NCBI GenBank assembly: GCA_003999685.1
Contig: CP021232.1
Coordinates: 1,116,001-1,180,000, forward strand
Source of the DNA: Taiwanofungus camphoratus
Taxonomy: Eukaryota; Basidiomycota; Agaricomycetes; Polyporales; Taiwanofungaceae
Direction: 5' to 3'
DNA: 64,000 nucleotides
Positions within the stretch are counted from its first letter, which is position 1. Each line of letters opens with the position of its first letter. Below the pieces are notes generated by a model, which was not told the DNA's origin, ran no database searches, and saw only the letters and a list, made by a program, of their open reading frames with translations. Shown here in pieces: positions 1-12,754 of the stretch. The translations under genes and the position numbers were made by a program.

Positions 1-2035
1 TGTCAGTAGCCCTCGCCACTGGAGGTCGTGGTGAATACAAGCAGAGGCACAAGTCAAATATGCGTGTTCTCCGAGCGTTTCTGGCCTGAGGCAGTGAGAC
101 GGCCGTAAGAGCACAACAGTCCAGTGAGATAGGCTGGAGTATGTGACACTTGGAGCAAGGCCATGAAGGGACCAGATGACCTGTGTCTTGGGAGTGAGGG
201 GAAGAAAGGATTGCTCACACATCTCTGACGACGTCCGGGTCTATCAGCGTCCGCTCGTCGTCTCTGAGTTCTTTGCAGCAGACACCCTCCCTAGCTGGGA
301 CATGCCTGTCGCACTTCGCGACGGGGGGGACTTGGTCGACGGCGGCATCGTTAATGGGCCAGACGGGTGGTTTGGGACCCGCCGCGATTTCTCCGTTCTG
401 GCGGTGTGGAAGAGGTACGGAAGGTGCACCGTTCGTTTGGGAAGACATGAAAGCTGTAGGCGGATAAAGCAGGTGGGTAGAGTAGTAATTAGCTTGAGAC
501 CGATGTTGCTTTATGGGAGCAAAGGTGCCGTGGGGGCCTCGTAACCCATCCGCCCAGTTATTTACACAGCTCGATAGAGTTCCGTGCAATGGGCTAACCG
601 CTTAGATACATCATCACGTGCCAGATTTCGAACATTTCATTGGCTGAAGCCGACGCGGCCAATCAGATTTTCCTTCTGCTTGCTCCTCATCATTTGCATT
701 AACGCACCCGCGATTGGCTGGCTGCACCGTATGTTTGTTTTCCGTTTGCTGTCTGCGCGCTTGAGATTTCTAGGAGGAGCATTCTGATAATGATCCAGCG
801 GCTTTGTGGTCTTCCAAATTGTTCAGATTTGATTTTCCCGCTACGCCCGAGTTGGTGTGAACACGAAGAGCAAACATGCGACAATATCCTCAGTCGCAGC
901 ACCATACTCTATCTCAGATCCCGCAATGCAGGTGCGCCGAGGCCATTGCGTAAACTACTGTGTAGATACAACAGTCCTTCTGCGCAACTTTCTCAGATCC
1001 TTCCATGGAGATCCTTTGCGGTTTGAAACAGTTGACAGAGCTACGGTCTCTGGGAAGGACAGCTCAGTATAGCCTCGACGGCCCTCGCCATCTTCTCATG
1101 GCCATCTGGCATGTCTCACGGGCCTCAAGGCGACATCAAAGCCGCCCAGGATATCTGGACATCTAGTGAGAAATACCCCAGGTATCTGATCACTCAGGTT
1201 TAGCATTGAGCTGAGTACGTCAGTTGAGTATCAGGGTGCATGCATGTCCGTGTGGCCTAGACAGCTCAGCTGCGACCTGTCTATGCCTCGTAAGTCTTGG
1301 TCCACCACGAAGTGCTACGCGCAGATCTCATATCACGGGTTTGCCGATCGTACTGGTACGGAATATCGATGCCTTTCTTCCTGCAGTATGCCTCGCGATG
1401 ACGACCGCACACGCTGCCTTATCTTGCCGACGTGTCTGCGAACCGGCTCTCCACCAATGTCAATTTTGAGGTGCTTTCTGACTTTGGTGTACAACGTGTC
1501 CTTCCCGTCAAGCACACTTGCTAGCTGAACACGGAAGAGTGCGGTCGGCATCATGCTTCGAAGGTAGTCGGCAGCTCTGTCACGGATCTTCTGGCCGCGT
1601 CACTTCAGCTCAATGGCCGACCTTCTGTGATCGTCCATAGGTTCCCAAAAACTCCACCAGCCAGCCTGATGCAGACATAAGTCAGGAGCTCGCGTCTTCT
1701 GTCTAGACTCTGAAGGCTTCTGAAAAAACGTGATAAGCCCGAAGCTCTCTTTCCAAGATCCCGTGAGGTGCTTACATATGACAAGCTTTGCGATTCCTCC
1801 GGCCTAGCCCTGTGATCACAAGCCGAAACGCAGCCATCATCGTTCATGTTGGGTCTACTCGGCGATATATACCACAGTCACGGCAAAAATGCAGTAAATC
1901 GCTATCGAAGATGATACCATATTATTGTGCAAGAATCCATTCAGATAATACATAAGATATACATAGCGGCCCTCTATATGCGATGGCATGAGTCCCAAAG
2001 CAAAGACAAGGTGCGACACGAAAGCAATTGCAGGA
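1..2035. other. No confident gene (left edge)
   Basis: No gene family was recognised on either strand. Several open frames of 60-125 codons exist but have no recognisable domain and overlap one another in competing frames. A minus-strand stretch at about 1333-1600 reads as a fairly protein-like basic sequence but breaks up on both sides, so it may be a decayed gene. The proximal part lies downstream of the GT90 gene and must hold its 3' UTR. Confidence 0.4.
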
Positions 2036-4233
2036 TCAGAGCGAGAACGACATGGCGTCCCGGTTGTCCGCCATGAGTCGCGCGTACTCCAGACAGAGTC
2101 TGTACACGTACGCTAGAGACATAGAAAGTCAAATACGTGCGGCCAGGAGTAAACGAGATCAACACACCCTCCATGTCCACCCGTCGCCCGATGGTTCGCT
2201 TCCACTGCTTGCCAGCACGGGCAATGCGGCGCAGCCGGCGGTCACCGTCAATGGTACGTCTCTCTGATGGAGCAATTTGCAGGACCGTTGAGTTGGCGGC
2301 ATGGAGCGTGGCCTCACTCGCCCCCGAGAAGAATGCGTGGATGTTGTAAAGCTCCTGGTAAGACTGCGAGAGCGGAATATAGTGCAACCTGCTCATCATG
2401 CATATACATCAGGCTGAAGGATGGAACATCGTGCGAACGTACCAGGGTTGTATCCAATCCGAGAAGAACTCGCGGTACACCGTCGACTTCACAACCGCAC
2501 TGTCGGACTCCATGAATGAGAAGAAGCGCCCTGAGTAGCCCATGCCATCGACATCGACAAGGTACTTATGCCGCCAGTGGTCGCCCAGATTCACGCCATC
2601 GTCGTCGAAGCGGTGCGCGCTGATCAGCGCGGGAAGGCCACCAGGGAAGTTGTACCAGTCCACGACCTTCACGAACGCAACGTCCATGATCTCCTCGTTC
2701 AGCGCGGCGACAGGTACCTTGGTATACACATAGTTAGTTGAGCCTGGCGGGTCGGCGAACACGATCGTGCGGTTCGTTCGGGACATATCGCTGGCCATAC
2801 GAACGAATCTACAAATACCTAATGTTACCAAAAGCCGGACAAATCACAAACGCAAAGCCGTACCTATGTCGTTGATATTGCGCAGCAAACCCAGGTGGTG
2901 AGCTGCCTCCGCCAGTCGAAGCACCTCTCCAGAAGATCTTATCACTCTTCTCTTCCCATGGCGTTTCCATGTGATCGACCTCCTTCAGGACCAAGTTGAC
3001 CGGGTCATAGCCATATGTATACCTTCGAGTCTGTCCGTAGTAATAATGGCTCGGAATCCTGATGTCTGCATACCCAGGCGCCTTCGCAGGCGAGAGTACG
3101 GGGAACAAAACTGGGATCGTGCGCCAATCTGAGAAGAAATGCCCCTGGTGGTAGTGCGCCCACGGGTTTTGGCAGAACGAGTAGTTTCCGGCGACGTCGC
3201 GCGCGAAGACGAACTCTTGGTTGCGCACGGTCAGCTGGCTGGTGCGGCTCGTGGAGGACGCGCGGAAGGAGCTGAAAAGCCGGCGCGCGGGTGAGCCGGG
3301 GTCGCATGTGCGGCGGTATGCCTCCCAGACATTGCCCTCGCCGCGCCAGTCTGGTGAGTACATCCCACTGAGTTCTGCGTATACACCGTCTGCATGCATG
3401 TTAGATACGTATGAGTACATGTTGGTAAGATTGGTTACCTGAACCACCTTGCGTTGTGAAATTCAGGTTTGTACGCTGCTCCCAAGGGATGAGGATGCGT
3501 CCTTCTGCCATAGCATTGATAGGAAAATCTAGGTCGGGAAGCTGTCATGAGATTCGTATATGTAGTCTATCCAGTGCATCTGGGAGACTTACTTTCTCTT
3601 GGAACCTTTCGATCATCAAGAGAAAGCCCTTGGCGCGGGCGCTGACATCTGAACCATAAGGAGCATCTTTGATATTTACGGCTTCGGCTTTTCCGTCTCT
3701 GACTCTTACCAGATCGACCGACGGTAAATGGCCAGCCTGCGTAAAGTGAGACTACGATTCAGCGGTTTCGCTCCCACACGTACCAGCGCAGCCCTGTTCC
3801 TGATTTGCTCCCCAGTGAAATCCCAAAATGGCGCCAGGTCTTCATCTATCGCGTCGTATTCGTCAATCATAAGCACATCGTTATCCTTGGCAAACCTCCA
3901 CCACTCATCGAATCCCCGGGGTGGCTTCCTGCCGTATCGTCTCTGATAGTCCGCGACAGCTTGCTCGAGCGTGCGGCTCTGCCTGGACAGGAGGCCGCGG
4001 AATTTTGCCTCTGCCTCTACCATAAGCTTTGGTATTGGGTGCTCATGGATTACAAGCCTGGGACTCCCTCTGCCGAAGGTGAGAAGGTCCGAAGTGCTGG
4101 GAATAAGCGAGTTGTCTGGGAAGTTGTCGTTTCTACCCCTTCGACCCGCCCACAAACCTCCTTGTGAGAAGATCAAGATTATCGCAACAAAGAATAGGAG
4201 CCCAGTTTTGTGCCCTGGCAAGCCATTGTACAT
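2036..4233 (-). CDS. CAP10-type glycosyltransferase, family GT90 (membrane-anchored)
   Basis: The protein has about 620 residues in several exons. I start it at the ATG at 4233, because a hydrophobic segment (TGLLFFVAIILIFSQ) follows at once and gives a type II Golgi/ER anchor; a more upstream ATG at 4461 is open but adds unlike sequence. The first intron (3737-3783) has a GTACGT donor. Family motifs are WRGASTGGGS, then KYLVDVDGMGYSGRF and FMESDSAVVKSTVYREFF near the C-terminus, typical of the CAP10/DUF821 (GT90) fold. The last intron joins DMEA to YVYRLCLEYARLMAD, ending MSFSL. GT90 members transfer xylose or glucose in the secretory pathway; in Cryptococcus, CAP10 is needed for capsule. 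The donor and acceptor here cannot be read from sequence. The family call is firm; exact exon borders are my reading of splice signals. Confidence 0.9.
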
Positions 4234-4991
4234 TCTGATGCACAGATGAGATGCGCGGCTTGGATGGTCTTTGTTATATATTGCTAATGTACAGCACACG
4301 TCTTTGGGGGTCAGCTGGGCGAAGTATTGAGCCCTTCCTCGTTGCGTCAAAATGAGCGGTGTTCCGGTAAAGAAGGCTGGATCTAGCAGGATAAAGTAGA
4401 TGAAAGTCAGGCGAACCTGCTGGCAATTCACTTTGGCAGAGATGAGCACTTCATGGGTCATCGGAGTTTGACAGGTTTCTCAATATGGTATGTCAATGGT
4501 TGTGCAAACCCGTCTCTCAGTTCCAACGTCGTTACATATTCAAACATCGTTAGTCTGTACATAGTCCTTGTTCATCGCAAACCCTACTTCAAAGAAGGTG
4601 AGAAGATACAAGATAACCGTTCCTTTTGGAAGGGAGAATGCTTGCAAAAATGGAATTCTCAGTCAGCTTCAAGTTGTCTGCCTGCGGATATTAAAACCTG
4701 CAGTGACCATGCATGTATTTGCCAGAATCTCAGTCAAGATCAGCCAACTTGAAGTGAACCACCTCATGAGATATTTTGCTCAGTGAAATATTGGATGTAC
4801 AAGAGGTTCTCGAATGCCGCAGTGATGAAGAGACTACGGAATCATACTACGCGCCACGTGGTCGCCTCCATCCGCCCATATCTGGCAACAGCGGCAGTAC
4901 AGGCTGGTGTGTCTTGCACCCCCATTCACTTCTTCTTTCCTCTCCTTCCTGACTGTCAGGGCGTCTGTCTGTGCAAACCCCCTCGAATGCG
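4234..4991. promoter_or_regulatory. Divergent intergenic region, GT90 / AMSH-like gene
   Basis: About 760 bases lie between the divergently transcribed GT90 gene (-) and AMSH-like gene (+) and must hold both promoters. An open frame continues upstream of the GT90 start but looks non-coding in character. A pyrimidine-rich stretch (about 4926-4950) lies just before the AMSH start, as is common near fungal start sites. I see no other gene here. Confidence 0.4.
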
Positions 4992-7801
4992 ATGTCCGGA
5001 CCAAGCTCTGCAGCATTTGATCAAAATCGTCCTTTAAGCATCACTGAGCTTGCGATCATTGCGCAGGAAAATCTGTGGGATCCAAGCAAAGGACTCAAAC
5101 ATTGGCTGCGCACCGCAGAGAAGGCTCGAAGGACGGGGGATGTGCTCTCTGAAGACGGTGACTATGAACGTGCTTTTGTGGAACTCGCGAGAGCCGCCAC
5201 GATCGTGTTGGAGAAGCTACCTATGCACAGAGACTATACTGTGCTATTAAATGCCGAACAACGGAATAACCTTGCTATGGTGAGTAGTTGTCTGGTCTTA
5301 TGGAGTTCTGCCATTTGTGAAAGGCCTCTTGTCGTCTGGGTATGGCTGGCTCTAACAGCCAATTTACATCGTTGTCCAATACGCGATTATCCTTGCCACA
5401 CGACTTTAGGTCCGATCTTGCCGGGAAGCCATTTCACCACTTCTAGTACAATCATGGTGCAGGCGTCGGATCGCATTGGATCTCTACTCGGTCACTGTGA
5501 AAGAGCTTCCCTTAGTCTCGTTGACTCGCCTTTCTTTGCTGTTTCCTCACTAAAATGTTCTGTGAATTGCCTGTCTGTTTATGTACGACCGCTCTTGGTC
5601 GCATCATCTTTCTTTCTCGTCGAGTCTTCACTGTGTTGCTGACTATTTGGATGCACAGAATGGACAAGACATTCTGGAGAGTCTGAGCAAAATCAAGCCG
5701 GTTCTTGTTGAAAGATTTGAAAGCTGGGCCGCTGCGAACGGTATCTCTCCGAGTTCCATCCTTAACCACCCCTCCACTTCAAGTTCTCAGATCAGCATCA
5801 TAAGTCGGGAAGAGGCATCGAGACGACGGCGTGAAGAACAGCAGCGAGCGCAAGAGGAGGAACGGGCAGAACGAGCACGACACGCGCTCGAGGCAGCGCG
5901 GAGGGAACAGGATTGGCAACGGGAAGAGTTTGCGCGAAGACAGGCGGAGGAACGGGAGCGACAGGCGAGAGAGGAGGGTGCGTGGGTACGTCAGTCTATG
6001 GACAGTAGGCGTCAAGACGAAGCTGTAACCGTGGCAGAGAGGCGTGCCTCGGAGGCACGAGCCTTGGCAGAGCGTGAACGCCAAGCCGAGAGAATAAGAA
6101 GAGGGGATGAGGCGCGTCGATCGCAGACGGAAGACCCGCGGAGGGAAGACGAGCTCAAGAGACGAGCAGACGAGAGGCGAAGGCAAGAGCAGGAAGGGAT
6201 TATTCGGCGACAACAGGAAGCAGAGGCAGCGGCGCTTGCTGTTCGACTCGATGTTGCTACTCGCTTGTCTCCTGCACCTCCAGCAGGGAATTCATCACAG
6301 CAGACGCCACGGAATATCCCTGTGGCTGCCCCTCAGCCTTCGCATCCCTCCAGCTCGTCGCAAGGACAGTCCTTTGTTGATCCGTACAGCAGTAGCAGCG
6401 GGCTTTCCATCATGCCGCTCGAGAGTCCCACGAAGAACGACGATGACTCTTCAACTGATGTTGAAGGGACGGAGCGCCATCAACCTTGGCACAAGCAAAG
6501 GCATACAGATCACACACCAACGAAGTCTAAACTTGGGTATGTTCAAGGCTCTGCATGTTCTAGAACACGGCTACTGATCCTTGTGTCCAGCATTTCTTAC
6601 CCACCTCCCATCACGACTACCTCACCTGCACCACCCGAATTGGGTCCCATTCGTTATCCTGCTTTGATGTCTCAGCACCAGCTCAGACAGGGCTACGTAC
6701 CTTCATTACAATCCATGTTCTCTAAACCGTCATCAGAATCTCGTGCTCCTGACTCGTCTCTCCTGTTTGATTCTAAGCCATCCGGAAATCTTTACTCAGG
6801 GATTCTTCCCCGCACATCGACCCCAGTGTCAGCTCCTGTAATCCCGCCATATCCAACTCATATGCCTGTCCCCGAATCACACAACCGCCACGGCTCAATC
6901 ACCTACCCACAAACCGGGCGTCGTGGTCCCTCACCGTCTGGCGCGCGATATCCACCTTCGTTACCGGCCAAGGACTCGGCACATCCGACGCCTCAGAGTT
7001 CTCTGTCCGCACCGCGCATCGTCCAAAGCACGTCTGCGGATTCTTCCGTCCGCGAGCTCAAGACGATAAAATTGCCTCGCGAATGTCTACCGCGCTTTTT
7101 GTCCATTGCACGCATCAATACATCGCAGAATAGGGAGACTTGTGGCTTGTTGCTAGGGAAGGACAAGGGGAGCAAATTCGTCGTGACAACTTTGTTAATA
7201 CCCAAGCAGCATTCTACTAGTGATACTTGTACCATGGACGAAGAGGAGCTTGTGTTACAATTTACTGAAGAGCGTCATTTGATTACGCTTGGTTGGGTAA
7301 GTTGTTCCTTTTTTCCTGATAAACGCTATCCCGGTCTAAATTTGGTCCGATCTATCAGATCCACACGCACCCTACACAGTCTTGTATGCGTCTCGAGCCT
7401 AACTCAATACTGCAGCGTTAACGTTTTGGATCAGGTTTCATGTCATCGGTGGATCTGCATACCCACTCTGGATTCCAGCGCATGCTCCCAGAATCATTTG
7501 CGGTGGTTTGTGCGCCCTCGTCGACACCTACGTAAGGTTCAAGATCCGTTAGAATGCTTGTTACTAAATTCCTGTTGTAGATTTGGTATATTCCGACTGA
7601 CAGATCCCGGTGGTCTGCAGACCATCCTTGAATGTACCGCTAAAAATGCGTTTCACCCACATCCAGAAGTTCCCATATACACGGTATGTCTCCAGAAACC
7701 TTTTATTCGTGCTCGTAATGTTGATGTCTTATGCTCAGGATTGCGATAACAGTCATGTCCAGATGAAAGACATGTCTTTGGAAATTGTGGATTTGCGTTG
7801 A
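4992..7801 (+). CDS. AMSH/STAMBP-type JAMM deubiquitinase
   Basis: The protein is about 720 residues. The N-terminus (about residues 5-95, containing [17 protein letters not shown]) matches the USP8-dimerisation/MIT-like helical domain of AMSH proteins. After a long intron (about 5279-5658) comes a highly charged coiled coil rich in E, R and Q (about 5810-6230), then a Ser/Pro-rich linker, then a C-terminal MPN+/JAMM domain. The zinc-protease motif is intact: E in [12 protein letters not shown], then [14 protein letters not shown], which fits H-x-H-x10-D, followed by DLHTHSGFQ, the second zinc site of AMSH. The catalytic domain is assembled across short introns and ends [21 protein letters not shown] enzymes cut K63-linked ubiquitin chains on cargo at ESCRT-bearing endosomes. 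The ATG at 4992 is chosen because MSGPSSAAF leads straight into the conserved domain; a second ATG seven codons upstream is possible. Confidence 0.93.
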
Positions 7802-8411
7802 ATCATTTTCATCCGGATGTTCTCTTCATTTCAATTATTGTGCATTTCTCATATGTATCAAATATCATCACTGGTCATTTGTTGCGTTCAAGTGTACGTA
7901 CATGCGGGACACAAATTACTATCATAACTTTCAAAGTGCTACTATCCCTAACCACGTATTCGGCACCCCCCAAGTCGGTACCCTCATGATTCTTGCATTC
8001 ACTACGCTCGAATTTCTTCACTCTTTTTATGTACATGTGTTTTCATATTCCTGCTCTCATTCCGAGCTTGAACGACGGTAAGCGGTGGAGTGGTTGAGGA
8101 GTCCCTGTTTCTTGTGCAGCAGTAGGTGCTGTCGCGCCTTTGAATCATGCACGCCAGCGGAGTATGCTGTTGACGACAAAGTCCGACCACTTCCGTCCTG
8201 CTCTGAGTTCAGCTGTCTGTAAAATTTGGGCTCACATGATCTGTGACAGTCCTGCTGCTGCCGACTTGGGGGTGTGGGATAGTAGTCTGTTACCCCACAC
8301 CAAGATGGCGCTTGAGACCAAATTTGGCAATTCTCTCAAATTCGATCACCGCGCGTAATCCGAAGCTCTGATACTCAAAGCCAAGTTCAAATAGGTGTGA
8401 AAAGCGTCAAG
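7802..8411. other. Intergenic, AMSH-like to N2227 gene
   Basis: These 610 bases follow the AMSH-like stop and precede the methyltransferase start. The first part is AT-rich and suits a 3' UTR. The last part before 8412 should carry the promoter of the next gene, which points the same way. No gene was seen. Confidence 0.4.
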
Positions 8412-10264
8412 ATGCCTTTCAGTCAGTCCGAGATTGAAGAGGAAAAGGCACACTTTGCTAACGTGGTTGCAACCTTTCAACAATATGGCCCCTACTCAGT
8501 GAGAACACTTTCAACTTGAATATCGCTCGGACTGAACATGTCTCGAAATAACTGATCTTTTACCAGCTATCCGCTAACAATCGGCGCAGGAAAGATTTTT
8601 TCACGCTACCGAGAGCTGATCAGGAGCTGTTGGAAACATTAGGATACAAAACGAAGCTCGCTGAAGCTGACCGAGCTATCCTGGCGAACGCGGATTTTCT
8701 AAATCAGATCGTGGCTAATCCAGAGATATTTGGTCATGAACTTGACATTGAGGAAGAAGTGCCCGAATTTCATAACCGAGACTTCCGACAAGCAACAATT
8801 CATGCAGAGAGGTCTCAGAATATTCAGGGTAATCCGCTTTCGGTTCTGAGCGGTTGTACCTTGTCGTTAAAGTCTAACAGGGGACTCGCATTCACATTCA
8901 CACAGCCATTCTCATGGGGCCAACTCGCATCCACACTCTCATGATCATCCCTCAGATTTGCAAGTCTTAGCTATGAACACTGATGGTCAACCGAAGCGTA
9001 AGCGCTATCGACCCACTGATTTTGACATGGACAAATTACGGAGCACGCTCAAGCAGTTTGTCCGCGACTGGAGCGAAGAGGTACCGGACAGATTTTTTCC
9101 GCTCAAATTTGTGTCAGTCACAGTATTATCCTTTTCAGGGGCGGGATGAACGAGAAGCTTCCTACAGACCGATGAAAGATGCTCTCTTAGCACACTTTTC
9201 GGAAATACCACCTGAAGAAAGGTAGCTCTCAAATTCTTCATTGATAACATCCATATTCAACGCAACATCCCAGATCGAATTTTAGAGTGCTAGTGCCAGG
9301 TGCTGGACTTGGCAGACTGGCGTGGGATGTGGCAAGCTTAGGTACCAAAAAAGACAGGTCCATGGCGCTCGACTGATTATGGTTTGTAATATCGCCTAGG
9401 GTTTACATGTCAAGGCAATGAATTCTCTCATTACATGTTACTCGCGTCTTTCTTCATTCTCAACCGGTACTTGCTACATAATTGCCTTATAGCCATTGAT
9501 TTGACATGTGGCGACCTAGGACCGATGAGATAGGAAAGCACACCATTTTCCCATATGTCCACTCCTTCTCTAATCTACCCAATAACACGGCCATGCTCCG
9601 ACCGATATCTGTTCCTGATGTACTACCATCTGCCCTGCCACCCGGCTCTGATTTCTCCTTGGTTGCTGGTTGGTTGCAGTACTCTGATTATCCCCTTCAG
9701 CTCATGCATAGATTCTACAGGTGACTTTGAAGAGATTTATGGAGCCGAAGACATTGAAGATGAGCCTCAAGTGGAGCAATGGGATGCCATCCTAACTTGC
9801 TTCTTCATAGATACTGTAAATAGCTTGTTCCCGCATGGCATGATCCGTTATATTGAAAATTAAGCAGGCGAAGAATATTGTCAACTACTTGCGCATCATT
9901 CACCGTATATTGGCACCGGGTGGTGTCTGGATCAACCTCGGTAGGCTCACACCTTCTCCTAGAGCTGGTGTACACTCATGACTCATCGACTTTATGATAG
10001 GACCCCTTTTGTGGCATTTTGAAAACAATTCGACAAATGATCCCTCCGTCGAACTTAATTTAGAAGAAGTGAAGGCGCTTGCACGCACGATAGGATTCGA
10101 GATATCGGCAAGTCTCGTTAGCTCTCTGTGAACCAAACATTTTCTCTGATAAGACCACTCATCAGAATGAGCGGACTATCGATACTACATATACTAACAA
10201 CAGTCATAGCATGCTTGGCTATGTCTACCATACGGCATTCTGGACGGCTACAAAGGTTATATGA
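8412..10264 (+). CDS. N2227/carnosine N-methyltransferase-like protein with His-rich insert
   Basis: This is an S-adenosylmethionine-dependent methyltransferase of the N2227 family, whose animal member CARNMT1 methylates carnosine to anserine and also acts on protein histidines. The protein is about 440 residues over many exons. It begins MPFSQSEIEEEKAHFANVV and has the N-terminal helical segment with YRPMKDALLAHF. Next come the SAM motif RVLVPGAGLGRLAWD and then CQGNEFSHYMLLASFFILNR, the family hallmark. A later exon has WDAILTCFFIDTAKN, and the C-terminus ends YHTAFWTATKVI. Between the N-terminal segment and the fold, an exon starting near 8881 encodes a run with nine histidines (HSHSHSHSHG and more), read by splicing 8829-8880 out. 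The fungal substrate is unknown. The family call is strong; small exons between 9490 and 9730 are less certain. Confidence 0.85.
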
Positions 10265-10519
10265 CCTTTGTGCCTGAAGTGAATCATTTTGGCTACCAGA
10301 GGATCTGCCAATTCTCCATATAGCTTTGGGACTTAGGATTCAAGATGAGATATCAAATGATTCACATGCAAGTGTCCAATGCCCATGCCTTCTGATTATT
10401 GTCTGCCTTAGGGTAGATACATCCATGGGTAAATTAGTACAGAAGACACCCTAAACTTCGTTAGCGCCATTATTCATCAGAATGTCGTTACTTCTCTGCA
10501 TTGTCACAGCATCAATAGA
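10265..10519. other. Convergent 3' spacer
   Basis: The methyltransferase (+) and the sugar transporter (-) end towards each other across 255 bases. The stretch must hold both polyadenylation regions. No gene was seen. Confidence 0.4.
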
Positions 10520-12754
10520 TCATGCCTTCTCCGTCTTGTCGCCTTTCAGAAGTGCCTTCTTGTCCTTCCTGAGTCTTTCGCTCTCCTTAATTCCGAAGCC
10601 GTGCTGGAACACCATCTGTACCTCCTCGAGGCTCAGGCCTGCAGTCTCAGGAAAGCAGAATAGGCAGAAAAGCCAGCCAAGCAGACAAAGTCCCGCGTAG
10701 AATCCGAACGCCCCAGCCGGGGTGATTTTGTTCATAAGGGAGAGGTAGGTCGAATTGATGAGCAAGTTTGCGCCCCAATTAGTCGTAGTCGCTAGTGAGG
10801 TGCCAATGCCACGGACTGGCCAGAGATCATGATCGTTCAGTACCTGTCAGTTGGAGGAAACAATTCGCTTACCATCTAGTCCGAAAAGTTCACCTTGTTG
10901 CCAAGGAACGTTGCCAAGACCTGTTGCATAGAATGCTACGTAGAAGATCATAGACAACAAGACGATAGCAGACCAAGCTCGTGAATATTGTGTGCCGTCG
11001 ACGAGATAACCACCCGTCTTCCGCGTTAGATCTATACACTAGACGTTACCACTCGTCCCAGCAACTTGAGACCGACCACTTACAATGGAAGGAAATACTT
11101 GCGAGAGTGAGTCCGAAGATCATGCCTGGGGAAGAAATGATCATGATTCTTCGCCTGCCGATGATATCTATGTACTTCAGTGCGAACAACGTGAAGACGA
11201 AGTTGGTGCCTGAAATGATCAAGCCAACTGCTATTGGTTTGTTGAATCCGATCTCCTTGAACAGCGTGGCTAGAAGTGTTGATCATGAGCAATTATTTCG
11301 ATACCTCTGTCCCGGTAAAGCGGCACATACCACTATAGTACATGAGCTTGAAAGGAAGGGATTAGTCATGAGCTTAGACAGTCAGTGAGTGGACAAACCG
11401 TATTGAAACCGCAAAGTTGTTGGAAGGCTTGCAAGCCACAGCCAACGACTGAAAATCGCGACACGCTCGGATAATGAGGCAACAATCGACTAGGACAAGA
11501 GCTTACTAAGGGCACGTCGGTTGATTGGATTTACGAGGATAGATGTGCATCGTTGAAAAAAGGTGGTAGAGTTAGCGATCTCCACGCTCTGTTTGACGGC
11601 TGCGATCAATACTTTAAGCTTGATGTGACATATATCAATATTGCGAAAAGTAGATTTGGTCAAAGTCACCCGCCTTGAGATCCAACTGCTCTGGTGTCGC
11701 ACAGGCATATATTCGTGTCATGACAGCCCGAGCCGCCTCGAAGTTACCCCTACGTATGAGAATCCGTGCTGCAATGAACCGACATCAGCAACAAGACAGT
11801 ATGCTATCATCAAGATCACGAAGACCTACGGGACTCAGGAAGGAAACAGAGGGAGATGAATTGTAATCCAGCAGGTACGGTTCCCAAACCGACCATCCAC
11901 CGCCAGCCGCCGTGCATGTTCTCGAATGCAGCGTCGATGCCGTACGCGATGACCTGCCCGCCGGTGATCGCAACCACGTTCACAACCACCATACGGCCGC
12001 GCAGGCGCGTGGGCGACAGCTCCTGAATGTACAGCGGCGCGATGCATGCTGCGGTGCCGACACCAAAGCCAATAACGAACCGCCCGCCGATCTGGAATTC
12101 TTAACATTAAGCTGGAGCTTTACGGAGGAGAGTTGATCCATCTCACCATAGACCAGACGGTGTGGCAGACGGCCTGACCAATTGCTCCACCTATGAAAAT
12201 CACATCCGCAATCGCCAAAACTGGTCTTCGCCCGAGATAGTCTGAGAGCATTCCAGCAAGGAGGCCGCCGAGAAGGGCCCCGAGGGTGGTGGCTGATGTG
12301 ATCAGTTCCTGAAGTACCATGCACATGAACAAGGCGTACTATGATCTCTACGCAAGGGCGTACCTTCTGTCCTGATGATAATTGAGCGGGTCCAAGGTCG
12401 GACCCAATGGTGACAAGAGCACCGGAGATTACACCAGTATCATAACCTATCGCACTCAATAAGAAAGCCTTCGACGGATCTCAAAGTCCCCTGCAAAACT
12501 CACCGAATAGCAGCCCCGATATACTGGTGCAGCAGACAAGGAGCCATACGAACCATGTCGTCCGCTCTTCACCCTCGGCGACCACGACAAGTTCTGATAT
12601 CTCGCCGGATGCGATGGTTCTTGAGATATCCTCCACTTCGTAGCTAGACAACCCCGCTTAGTTCACGAACACTGCGTGTGGGCAGCACTGGCACACACCC
12701 TTTCACCTCCTTCTCAGCTTCGAGGTCGCGCGACTCATCGGACATGTAATCCAT
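10520..12754 (-). CDS. Major facilitator sugar transporter, myo-inositol transporter type
   Basis: The gene encodes an integral plasma-membrane symporter of the MFS sugar-porter family, about 560 residues, broken by many introns. From the N-terminus: a soluble acidic tail ([17 protein letters not shown]), a first membrane helix with [18 protein letters not shown], then [19 protein letters not shown], the signature of myo-inositol (ITR) and related porters. Next come [15 protein letters not shown] (the D/G-R-R loop), [16 protein letters not shown] (the PESPR-type partner loop follows as CFLPESPRILIRRG) and a [10 protein letters not shown] helix. The C-terminus has the [12 protein letters not shown] motif and a basic cytosolic tail ending DKTEKA. 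The start at 12754 is the first ATG, with another three codons inside. Transport of inositol rather than another polyol or sugar is inferred from overall resemblance only. Confidence 0.88.

Noticed and set aside
4234-4461. Upstream in-frame ATG for the GT90 gene
   Set aside because: The added 76 residues precede the natural membrane anchor and look like random upstream sequence; the ATG at 4233 fits a type II protein.
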